Assembly (NCBI RefSeq): GCF_001640805.2
Contig: NC_066835.1
Span: 5,946,227 to 6,010,226 of the forward strand
Source: Lates calcarifer
Taxonomy: Eukaryota; Chordata; Actinopteri; Centropomidae
Length of the DNA: 64,000 nucleotides
Reading direction: 5' to 3'
Part shown: piece by piece, positions 37,802 to 47,615 of the stretch
Position numbering within the stretch: position 1 is the first letter of the stretch
How the letters are laid out: each line of letters starts with the position of its first letter
The notes under the pieces: generated by a model
Told to the model about the DNA's origin: nothing
Database searches by the model: none
What the model saw: the letters and a program-made list of their open reading frames with translations, nothing else
Translations under genes and position numbers: made by a program

Positions 37802-39051
37802 TGTGTAGGAGGCTGTGGGTGGAGTGTAAACAGCATCTCTGTGAGCGCTCAACTGATTACCAAACAGATAGCAAACTCTGCTTCACTTCACTTGGAATAA
37901 AAATCTGAGATTTGGAGATCAGAATCAGAGATGTTTCACAAGATGTGGGGTCAATGTGTGTGTGGGAGAAAATTAGGGTACAATGATCTTTGTAAGGGAA
38001 TTGGACGCATACATTCGTGCACACAGACATAAACACAAATGCAAAGGCATGGACACACAAAGGAAGAGAGGGTAATAGCATGTTGTCAGTGTAAAGTCCA
38101 GCTGCTGCTGGAACGTCCTCTTTGTTGTAGTATTGGTGTGTGTGTATGTGTGTGTGTTTATAGGGATGTGTGTAAGAGGGTGAGTGAAAGAGAAATAATG
38201 AGAAAGAGAGGTCAGAGCCAATAGCAGGCAATTAAAGTGTCACAATGCAAACCAGTTTCACAGCAAGAAATCACAAAAACAAACCAAAATGAGAGAAATT
38301 TAAAATCCCAAAGCCGTCACAGCAACCAAACCTCATCAGTCGTCTGCTGTGGAGATTCAAGTTTGTAATATTATGAGCACTTGTTCCTCTGGAGGGCATA
38401 AACATCAAATTGTAAAAAGTATAATTTGGTAATGAACTCAACTAACATGTATAAGCTAGTTTAAAGTGATGAAGTTTCTAATATTAAAAGTATCAGTCAC
38501 TGAAACCACATTTCAGTGCAGGAAGACTATTAACTGCTCACCCGAAAACTGCCACATTTGTAACAGATAGAATATTACCAGTAAAAATGATACTTTACTT
38601 ATTAAAAACTGTAAATAAATCCTCTCTGTTCTGTCAGAATGACTCACAGAATTAGGAATCTGATTCAAGTTGCACCACATTTTGTTGCGGCTTCCAAAAT
38701 TAGAGCATTTCAAACTAGTTTTCTCCAGCTGTCTCTATGCAGAAACGACCCAGAAAGTAGGACCACGATCCAGTGAAGTTTCCATGCCTCTCTCATGCTC
38801 TCCTTTCTATAGAGAATACTAATCTCCCATCCTGTTCTGTTCCTCCTCCACCCACTCTTTCTATCACCTCCACCCCTCCCCGCCGTCCTCCCTGCTTCTT
38901 TCTCCTCCTCCCAGGTTCTGTGCGCAGAAACTCCACAGCGAACAGCAGAGGCAATGGACTGAGTGCCAACCATCGGATAGCAGACAGGGACTACTTGGGC
39001 TGGATGGATTTTGGCCGTCGCAGCGCAGAGGAGTATGAGTACTCCTCGTAA
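36355..39051 (+). CDS. cck: Preprocholecystokinin (CCK), complete, 137 aa
   Basis: Three coding exons: 36355-36475, 36602-36757 and 38915-39051 (TAA); introns are phase 1. The ATG is the first triplet of exon 2, directly after the acceptor. Residues 1-20 are a signal peptide (hydrophobic [12 protein letters not shown]). The propeptide holds HSRSAPQLK and [15 protein letters not shown]. Residues 118-125, DYLGWMDF, are CCK-8: Asp-Tyr at 118-119 marks the sulfation site, Arg117 the cleavage site, and Gly126-Arg-Arg gives C-terminal amidation. A tail SAEEYEYSS with further acidic tyrosines follows. Leu120 replaces the mammalian Met, as in fish. CCK is a secreted gut and brain peptide acting on G-protein-coupled receptors to drive gallbladder contraction, pancreatic secretion and satiety. 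Which teleost paralogue this is cannot be settled here. Confidence 0.97.
37555..37805 (+). repeat. Compound GT / CT / GT microsatellites in cck intron 3
   Basis: GT run at 37555-37607, CT run at about 37743-37773 passing straight into a second GT run to about 37805. A GT run also sits in intron 2 near 36545-36578. Confidence 0.95.
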
Positions 39052-39200
39052 AAAGGGGAAGTCACAGCTCATTCCCCCTCCATACAGGCACACAAGAAAA
39101 TGAAGAAAAAAACCCATGCAAGCTGGCTCCTCACTGTCTCACAATAAGAGTCTATTTATGATGTATTTGTTGTACATTTGTTTGTAAAACTGTAATAATG

Positions 39201-39243
<43 letters not shown>

Positions 39244-39405
39244 ATATATATATATGCCAAATTTTGCAGAAAAGCTCTCACTGTCCATGGTTTGTTTGTT
39301 TCTGGTTTTCTCTGGTTTCTTTATCATTTTTGGGTGGAATGGACTGGGATGGTGTCAGGGTCTGTTGAGACTAACTGGACTGAATAAAGATTGAAAATAT
39401 CACTC
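39052..39405 (+). other. cck: cck 3' untranslated region
   Basis: From the stop to about 17-20 nt past the AATAAA at 39383. It contains a TA microsatellite at about 39201-39254 with one phase break. Confidence 0.8.
39383..39388 (+). terminator. cck: cck poly(A) signal
   Basis: AATAAA 332 nt after the stop, the only canonical signal in this stretch and at a typical distance. Confidence 0.8.
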
Positions 39406-40067
39406 TCTGCATATGAATTCTTAAGAAACGATGCATGCTGCTGACCTCAGAGTTATTAACATTCATCAGGTACATTCATACAGCAAACTGTGGATTATCT
39501 GTGGCACTTCATTTTTTGTGCAAACATCAAACATGGAGAGTTGACAGCATGATCAGGTAGTAAGACATAATATACATGTGAAAGCACACACACAGCTGCT
39601 GTAAGACATTTTGGTGATAGAGTATGAGACAAAAGCCCTTCTGAATGCAGGAGAATGAAAAATTATCCTTGAACACTGTACTAAATCCTAAATTTGTTCC
39701 ACGAGTGCACCAAAGGGTTTATGTTCCAAAATCAGTGTTCTTTTCTGTCAGATTGGAAAAATCCTCCAATTTCATTTTACTGGCAAAATGCAGTTGACTA
39801 CATTAGCACAGTCTGTATACATAAAAAAAAAAGTTAGATAAGTTATTACTTTTAGTGAGAGAATGTATTATATCGAAATGGATAAAGGAAACTGCTCCCA
39901 CTGTCACCTTTTGGAAAAAAGAAATCTTCAATGTTTTACCACATGAAAGAGATGGCTCTAAACCTAAATGTTAATTATTTCTGAATATATTGAAAGGCAC
40001 TTCTGGACTATCTCTCTCAAGAGAGTTGTTAAAGTTGCAGAACAGCTGAAGGTAGATGGCCTTAAAG

Positions 40068-40870
40068 ACTATGGGCTCTATATTTAAATCCTGTGACAAG
40101 TGGATGGTCGAAAGTGCAAGGAGCAAGTGCATTTAGGGCATGTCCAAATCTCCATTCGCTAGTTTAAAAACGTGGGTATGTTTTGGGAGTTTTCATGTTT
40201 TTCTTGTTCCTGTGTGGGTTCTCTCCAGGTTCTCTGGCTTCCTCCCACAGTCCAAAGACATGCAGGTTAATTGGTGACTCTAAATTGCCCGTAGGTGTGA
40301 ATGTGAGTGTCAGTGGTTGTTTGTTTCTATATGTCAGCCCTGTAATAGACTGGTGATCTGTCCTGGGTGCACCCAGCTTCTCACCCAATGTCAGCTGGGA
40401 TTGGCTACAGCGCCCCTGCAAGCCTTGAGGATAAGTGGGATTATAGGTAATGGATGGATGGATGATTGGATGGGTGTGTTTTGGATTAAACCAATCAGAG
40501 CATTAAACCAATCAGAGAGCCATATCCCATTCCTTTTAAAAGCCATGTGTAGTTGCACCATGGCTGACAAGTATGGGCAGATTTGCCAGCTTCTTCTTCC
40601 AGCTGACTTCTTCTTATCCACGCTGCTGCTGCTGCTGCTGCTGGTGTATTTGGGTTCATTGGCGTCAGCCCATGTAGTTCAGTATCACCCCTTCTCATGT
40701 CCTGTAATGCCAGTGCAGACCAGTAACGGGCAGAATAATTTATATTATTTCATGATATTGACTATTGGAGCCTACGGAGTGTCTTATTTTGAAAAATGAC
40801 CGGAATTTCTGCTCAGCACATCCGCCTGTGCCTCCTAATACCACTTGACCCTACGCACTAAACACATTCT
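40068..40870 (+). mobile_element. Non-autonomous DNA-transposon-like repeat, family E, split by a SINE
   Basis: Left part from GGGCTCTATATTTAAATCC, right part from GTGTGTTTTGGATTAAACC and CCAATCAGAG through CCTTTTAAAAGCC to about 40870. I recognise this as a frequent fish repeat. It has no transposase frame and is interrupted at 40187-40471. The outer ends are approximate. Confidence 0.5.
40187..40471 (+). mobile_element. SINE-like family B, 5'-truncated, with target-site duplication
   Basis: Body: CCCACAGTCCAAAGACATGC, TTGGTGACTCTAAATTGCCC, AATGTCAGCTGGGATTGGCT; the tail is (ATGG)n. It is flanked by a near-perfect 13-nt duplication, GGGTATGTTTTGG at 40174 and GGGTGTGTTTTGG at 40472, showing retroposition into family E. 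The tRNA-like head is missing. Confidence 0.75.
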
Positions 40871-40924
40871 ATCTTAGTCATGACTGTGATGGCCGACAAG
40901 TTAAACTAGCTAGCCAACTAGCTA

Positions 40925-41511
40925 AAATGAGTAAAAAAAACAAACAAACAAAAACACATGTCTGTGGAGAGCTCCTTTGAAAAGGGAAAAATGATGAGAC
41001 AGTAGACAAGCCTAAGACTGTCCAAAAAAACCAAAACAAAAACAAAGCTGCATTTAGTGGGAAATACCAGGAGTTCTACTTGAAACACGGCTGTATCACG
41101 CCAGGTGATTCACATGCTCGTAGGCTATCAAATGAAGCCTTCCAAAACTGCTTCGACACATAGAGACAAAGCACCCTGCATTAAAAGACAAGTCTGGACC
41201 CAAGTTCTTTGAGGACAAAAACGTCAACATGAAGGACAGAAAGCAAGTCTTGAGGGCCACCACAGCAACAAGTGTAGCTGCTCTGAGAACACCGTACTTC
41301 ACAGCTAACCGCGTTGCTAAAGCTAAGAGGTGTCTGTTGGTGAAGAGCTGATGCTGCCTGCTGCTGCGTTATGGTGAGTTGTATTTATTATGACACTGTA
41401 TGTTTGTTTTATGCCGAATCTATACCCCACCCCCGACGGCTGGTCCGTAAAAATAATATCTTGCATGAAACAGGTCCGTGGTGCTCTAAAAAGGTTGGGG
41501 GCCGCTGCTGT
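40925..41511 (+). mobile_element. hAT DNA-transposon relic with frameshifted transposase start
   Basis: Three frame-shifted pieces resemble the N-terminus of ZBED5/SCAND3-type hAT transposases: GKYQEFYLKHGC from 41059, MKPSK...THRDKAPCIK from 41132, and KDKSGPKFFEDKN through RATTATSVAALR to TANRVAKAKR at 41184-41330. The zinc-binding cysteines of the BED finger are not intact. The sequence then jumps to a hAT-like right end (AAAAAGGTTGGGGGCC) near 41511, so the catalytic part has been deleted. No matching left terminus was found. It cannot encode an active enzyme. Confidence 0.65.
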
Positions 41512-42843
41512 AATGAGTCCTCATTCATGTCACTGGTGTTGATGGTGATTCTGTTGTAGAATTGTACATCACAATGTCAAATATGTGCTTTGTGCATGTC
41601 ACCATGAAAGATTCAGACTTCAGTCTGCCTGCAGATACCATGAGTAAAGAGTCCCCCATGGGACCTGTCATTCACTTATTATCCTTTTACTTTTATATTA
41701 AATGTTGCATGTAAGGAATTGAATGTGCTGAAAGAAAAATAACTGTCATCTCACTGCTACTCACATGGGAATGTAGAATGTCTCCCATACATCGTGTAAT
41801 CCAGGCAACTATGATTTAATGCTTTGAATTATCACAGTCACACAAAGTAACAAAATTATTTCAAGCCACTTTTCAAGAGTCAAAGGTCACAAAGAAAGAA
41901 ATATCATCTACATGAGAAAACGTTGCTGGCCTGCAGTGAACAGTGGTTAATAATGCTGTTTTTAGACTATGATGAATGTAAAAGAAATGTCTGATGCTGA
42001 GAAAAAGGGTCAGTGTGCAGCCGCACAGAGGAGATGAAAGTCGTGGATGCATCATTCAGGGAGCGGGCCGGGGAATGTTTGAGAATATTTTTAAAAGGAG
42101 CGCAAGATCATTATGAGCTTTAAAGTTTGTGCTAAATATTGAAACGGTTTGAAGTACTCAGAGAAACTGATATCGACTGAATTATTAAGGTGGGCTGAAA
42201 ATAAATCCTAATAATTGCTTTTGGCTCCACCACAGAGACAATAACAGCTTTTAGAGAGCCCAGTATATATTGGTGTTATGAAGGGATGTGTGTTATGAGA
42301 AAAAAAATTGTTATCAAACGTCTTTGGGCAAAGACAGACGGGAAGAGATTCAGTTGTGAGGTATTGACATTTACTGTCAGAACTCACTTGACATTTTCTT
42401 TTTGGAAACTCTGCTGAGCTGAACCTGTAGAAGGTATTAGAGGTGGAATCCACACTGGCGGTGAATTGTGATGAAGCAGCCCATTATGTCGCTCCTAGCA
42501 CCAGCGTGTTAAGTGAAAGATGTGTCTGTGTGAGTGAGAGGTGGAGAGAGGGATCGATGAACAAAGCAAGCTCGGTGAATTATTCAGAGACGTGGTTTGG
42601 GATGCCCTGGAGGAAAGAAAGGGTTTGCTGTGTGTTTATATGTTTGTGTGTGTGCTGGGCATTAAAGCTGCTGGGCTGGACTGAGGTCGCAATTGTATTT
42701 GAAATTTACAGAGACTTGAGATTCTGAGAGGGCCAGGGGGAATCGACTCAAACTTTCTGTTTAAAGAGCTGAGGCCGAAAGACTTCAGAGTTAAAGGCTC
42801 TGGAAAGGTCTAAAGGCTTCAGTGGGATCACCAGCAAATGTCG

Positions 42844-42889
<46 letters not shown>

Positions 42890-43834
42890 GGCAGATATAT
42901 GTGTGTGTGTGTTAATGTGGACAAACATGTGGCAGTGATACAGCGGAAAGCAAAATGCACATGTAGCCTACACAGTTTTACATGGAGCGTTTCGATTGCT
43001 CATACATGCTCTGGTATTGTGTCCTAATGGGCGAAGCCACACACTCATGAAAGGAACATGAGCTCCAAGAGTGTGGCTGTAATGAAGATCCAGCAACGGT
43101 GACGAGCAGATGGTCTGAGCTCTTCGTGAAACTGGCTGAACATACTGTCTCTCATTCTCTGTCCTGTCTGTCTCCAATTTTTCCTTTCTTTAACTTCAGA
43201 CCAGCTTTAGTCAATTCAAAGGCGTTTTACTGGCATCGGAAACAGAAAAACTTATGGTAAAAGCAGGGAGGGAGAGTTCTTTGAGGATCTGGACTGTACC
43301 CCAAAAACCCTGTAGATCTAAGCCATATATGGATTCATCTCATTGCCATGGTCACATAACAGCAAATGTTTTAAAGATAGTGAAGTAGGAACATACTTAA
43401 AACTTATGAAAGATATAGTTTAGCAGCCTATTTGTTCTCTTGCTTAATTGAGAAGATTGATACCACTTCACATCTGTGTAGTGAATATCTTAAAACCAAG
43501 AGTCACAGGAGGAAAATGGGGAAATACCCAGCCCTGTTATCAACCTCACACTGTGACAACAAGAGGAAGTTGCACCCAGACAAGAAATACCCTGGTACAA
43601 GGAGGAAAATAAACATACAAACAGAATAAAAAATGGACGTGAAGCTGCTTTTCAGTATATTTTGACTAATAAACTACCAGATATGATAAATAGACTGCAC
43701 AGGATACAGCTCCTAACAGCTGGAGTCAGTTGTAACACATGCTGTGATTGAGAGTTCTTTGAAACTAGTGAGCAAGAGAACAGAAAAGTTGTTAACTGAG
43801 TCTATAAACATGACTCTGCAGCCATGCTAGCTCT
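41512..43834. other. Intergenic between cck and trak1, no gene recognised
   Basis: Apart from the GT tract at 42846-42888 this is non-repetitive-looking DNA without a convincing frame. Confidence 0.55.
42846..42888 (+). repeat. GT microsatellite
   Basis: Pure GT for 43 nt, with a shorter one at about 42899-42911. Confidence 0.95.
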
Positions 43835-44500
43835 GCAAGGCTCTTAATGCTAGTTCATAATGACAGTCCTAACATGCTGATATTTAACATGCTGATAATG
43901 TTCACCATTTTAGCTCAGTGTGCTAATGTTTGCTAATTGGCAGTAAACACAGCAGGGAATGGTGGGAATGTCATTGCTGTTGTAAGAATTCATCCTGAGG
44001 CGATCTTGAATATCTGTAGCAACATTCAACAGTTGTTGAGACATTTCATTCAAAACCAAAATTGTCAACCTCACTGTGGTGCTAGAAGAAAAGTCAAAGG
44101 ATCACCAACGTCATTAAGATTCAATATCTGTGAACCAGGCGACACGGTGGTGCCTCAATGCAAGAAGGTTCCAGGTTCGAGCCCAATGTTGATTTACATG
44201 TTCTCCCTGTGACTGCGCGGGTTCTCCCCAGGTCCAAAGACACGTAGGTTAGGTTACTTGGTGACTCTAAATTGCCTATAAGTGTGAATGTGAGTGTGAT
44301 TGGTTGTTTGTCTGTACATGCCAGCCCTGTGATGGCCTGGCAATCCGTACAGGGTATACCCTGCTTCTCACCCAATGTCAGCTGGGATAGGCTCTAGCAC
44401 CCACACAACCCTTATGGATGAACGGTATAGATAATGAATGGATGGATGGATGTGTGGGAACCATGAATGTCTGCACACTTTGATCTGCAGTTGGCACTAG
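43835..44500 (-). mobile_element. Family A repeat, reversed, split by a SINE
   Basis: Plus strand shows the reverse form: GCTAATGTTTGCTAATTGGC, AACAGTTGTTGAGACATTTC, GAAAAGTCAAAGGATCACC, then after the insertion AACCATGAATGTCTGCACA. The interruption is 44138-44452. Confidence 0.6.
44138..44452 (+). mobile_element. SINE-like family B, most complete copy
   Basis: Keeps a tRNA-like head (GGCGACACGGTGGTGCCTC, then B-box-like GGTTCGAGCCC) with the A-box region partly deleted, the shared body (GTGACTCTAAATTGCC, AATGTCAGCTGGGATAGGCT) and a (ATGG)n tail. It is flanked by an imperfect duplication, TGTGAACCA and TGTGGGAACCA, inside family A. Confidence 0.7.
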
Positions 44501-46124
44501 GTGAAAAAAAAAAACCTAAACAAAAACAAAGTCCAGTTAAATATTACACTGTCTAGACTATCATCTTAAATGATGATGGGTACATACATAAACTCTATGG
44601 GGGTGCATCAGTTGTGTAATATATGTAATTCTGTGTTCAGAAGAGGAAACAGTGTGGTCCTATTTGCCCCTGAGGGTGAATTTCCTCTTATAGCTCTGGA
44701 GGTGCTTGATTTGATGTTGCGAAAATATGAGAATTGAAAAATGAGATTATCAAAATGTTATTCTAAGGGGACAAATATCCAACTCAGAAGACATCAGTGA
44801 CATTTGAAATTGAGCTAGATTTTATTTCTTCTAATTAGACTCCCCAGCTGCCATGACATTTTTTTCTTATTGCTCACCTCTTGTTCACCCTGTGGCTAAT
44901 AGAGGTTTAATAAGCGGCCTTCATCATATCTCTCATAGCGCAAGACATACAGATGGTGAATGGGTAATGGATTAGGACTGCGACAATGTGGACAGACATA
45001 TAAACACAATGCACTTCACATATTATTTGCTGTGCTGCGTTATTCGTGAGCACCATCTGCTGGAGGAGGTCTAATAATGATTTCATTTTTGGGACTCATT
45101 TCCTTTTCATGTTTGCCCCAGTTTTGAGTCACCGTTTGATGTAGAGGGGGAAATAAACACATCGAGAGGAAAATCTCAAGATTGAGGCTTCTGTTTGATG
45201 ATGCTTTATTTGGAAAATCCCCTGATCACATGCTCACCTCAATACTTACAGTGATGTGTGATTCTTGGTTATGCACTACACATAACAGTTCCATTTTAAG
45301 TGTGTCATTACTGACATTTCAGTGACAATGAACAGTATATACAGTGTGTGAGACAACATTTTTTTTAATGAAAAATAAGTTTAAATTCAGGATAAGCTTT
45401 TTTTTTTTTTTTCAAAATAAATAAACACAAGTGCAACAACGGTTGTAACAGCTACTTCACACCCTCAATCCAACACATGAAGAACATAAATCATCAAAAA
45501 CAGATGGTTGAGGCACTATATTGCTTCATTTCACCAAGGAAACCTTAAGGAAAATGACCGAGAGCTTCTGACCACAACAGCTGATTAGCCACAGTTGCTT
45601 CCCTCATCCCTCTCTCCGTCCTCTTTCTGAGCTGCGGCTTCAGCATATTGATCTCTCCACTTCAGTGGAAGCACCATCAAGTTCCCTGTCTAATGGCCAA
45701 TTAGGAAACGAAACCAAAGTATCTTTAATACTGACATAAAATCGATTCAGTGATTTGTTGAAAGTGACTTGTCAGACTCACACCTAATCACTTCAGGAGA
45801 GATTTAAGAAGGGGTAAGAGGGGTGAAAATGTTCAATTATTTAAAAAATGTGGACTTAGATCCAATAATATTGAGGAAGGAAGGCATGGTTTAATGCTAC
45901 AGTAACTACCAATAGCCAACTAGTGCGATGGCAGATGCACCTGTGTATGTCTGGATGTGTGTGGGTTTTTGTGGATGTAATTCAGAAAAGGCAAGAGTGG
46001 GAGTACTACATCTAGCCAGCAGAATCAGTCTCCGAAGCATGGGATGTGAGTGGCTAGCAGTGGGAGATGTTTGCAGCTTTGACTGCATAGTTTTTGGATT
46101 TATCTGTTTTAGGATATTCTGCTT
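44501..46124. other. Intergenic, no gene recognised
   Basis: Holds a CTCF-like site with one mismatch at 45049-45063 (minus, CCAGCAGATGGTGCT) and poly-T runs near 45360 and 45398. The stretch 44840-45200 is balanced in composition and could be conserved noncoding DNA; unproven. Confidence 0.5.
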
Positions 46125-46239
46125 TTAATGGGTCAGTTCACCCAATTACATAAAATGAAATTCTAGAAAACAGGTTTTATGTGCCCAGATTTTTAGACTT
46201 CTGTGTCAAAACTAAGAAAAGTACCAAAGTGTGTCACAT

Positions 46240-46680
46240 CACCATACTAACATGCTCACAACACCAATGTCCACTGATTAGTAGATGCGTGCTCACCATC
46301 TTAGTTTGGTGTGTTAGCTAAGATTTGGGAATTAACCAAAGTACAGCTGAGGCTGGTGGGAATGTTTTCAGTTTTGCAGGCATTTAATTAATTTAGTATT
46401 TGACATTAAAATTCTGACCTGATGATGGCACAAGAGGAAAAGTCAGATGATTACTAAAGTTATAAAGTTAATCCTGTTCCTGTTCTAAATTTGATGACAA
46501 ATCATCCAACTACTGCTAAAAACTTAAAATGTCAACCTTATGGTGGCGCTACAGGATAAGTCAAGGGAGCACCAAAATTAAAAGAATTGATCATCTGGGA
46601 ACAATCAACGTCTGGACCAAATTCATGGAAAATATATCTGATAGTTGTTGAGACATGTCAGTCTGGATCATTTCCACCCT
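46240..46680 (-). mobile_element. Family A repeat, reversed copy nested in family F
   Basis: Reverse-form motifs on plus: CATGCTCACAACACCAATG, TTATGGTGGCGCTACAGG, TGATAGTTGTTGAGACATGT. Confidence 0.55.
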
Positions 46681-46689
46681 TAGGGACTA

Positions 46690-47190
46690 TTTAAAGGAAT
46701 AGTTTGACTTTATTTCACTTTCCTTTTTGAAAGGTAGATGAGAGGACTTATACCAATATCATGTCTTTGCAAGTTTGCAAGCTAGAGCTAGAATGAGGCT
46801 AATTAGCTTAGCATAAAGACTGAACTAGGGGAAATAGCTATACTGGCTACAAAGTTCAAGAAAAAGCTCACTAACATATTAAATCCATACATGAACACAG
46901 TGTAAACACTGACATGACATGATGACAAATTGCTCATCAAGTTACACCATGTAACTCCTTGTAAAACCACAAACTGTCATTTTTACACTTAATTAAACAA
47001 AAAATATACAACCTGTTATTTAGCAAACTTCATAAGTGTTGGTAGATGTGTTTTTTAACTGAAATTTCCCCCTTGCTTCCAGTTCAGCTAAATACATCCT
47101 GATTCCAGCTTCATACTCACACAAACATGAGAGTGGTATCGATTTTCTCAAGGAAGAAAAGAATATTTTCCAAAATGTTAAACATTTAAT
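46690..47190 (+). mobile_element. Family D inverted-repeat element nested in family F
   Basis: Starts TTTAAAGGAATAGTTTGAC, passes through GCTAATTAGCTTAGCATAAA and GAGAGTGGTATCGATTTTCT, and ends AAAATGTTAAACATTTAA. Same family and orientation as 31652-32240. Confidence 0.65.
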
Positions 47191-47407
47191 TGGTAGAAAA
47201 ACATTCTAATGAAAACACTTCAGACTGAGGTCTGAGGATTACTACTTCCTTGCAGCTGTCTTATTTGTAACAAGGATGGAAACAAAGCTCCTTTCATTCT
47301 CTGAGCATATAAATCAAACCTACCTGCATGGCTACGTGCTAGTAAAGGTAAATCAGAAAGTATGTTTTTTGTATTTTGGGTGAACTGACCCTTTAAGTTA
47401 CTTTACT

Positions 47408-47413
47408 TTTAAT
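47408..47413 (-). terminator. trak1: Candidate poly(A) signal of trak1
   Basis: ATTAAA on the minus strand, about 200 nt past the stop and just outside the family F element. No better signal precedes it, but a longer 3'UTR through the repeats cannot be excluded. Confidence 0.3.
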
Positions 47414-47615
47414 TCAAGCATGAGTTGCCTCCTAAAAGCACTATAAAGCTGATCGTGTCGGTGTGTGATTAGAAACTGGTCAGTAGTGCCATGTCATTGT
47501 CGTACAGTATGAACAGTGTCAGTCAGTGTTTGGGCTCCAGGGACTGCTCAGCAGCCACACCTTGACCCTGCCTGGCTCCTACTTGTGGTACCCTGATGGC
47601 CAGCAGCAGTCCAGA

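Larger units (their letters stand above)
46125..47398 (+). mobile_element. TTAA-flanked inverted-repeat element, family F, containing two nested repeats
   Basis: The left end TTAATGGGTCAGTTCACCCA and the right end, read on minus (CTTAAAGGGTCAGTTCACCC), share a perfect 16-nt inverted repeat GGGTCAGTTCACCCAA next to TTAA. The interior holds a reversed family A repeat and a family D element. TTAA duplications are the hallmark of piggyBac-type insertion; no transposase frame remains. Confidence 0.65.
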
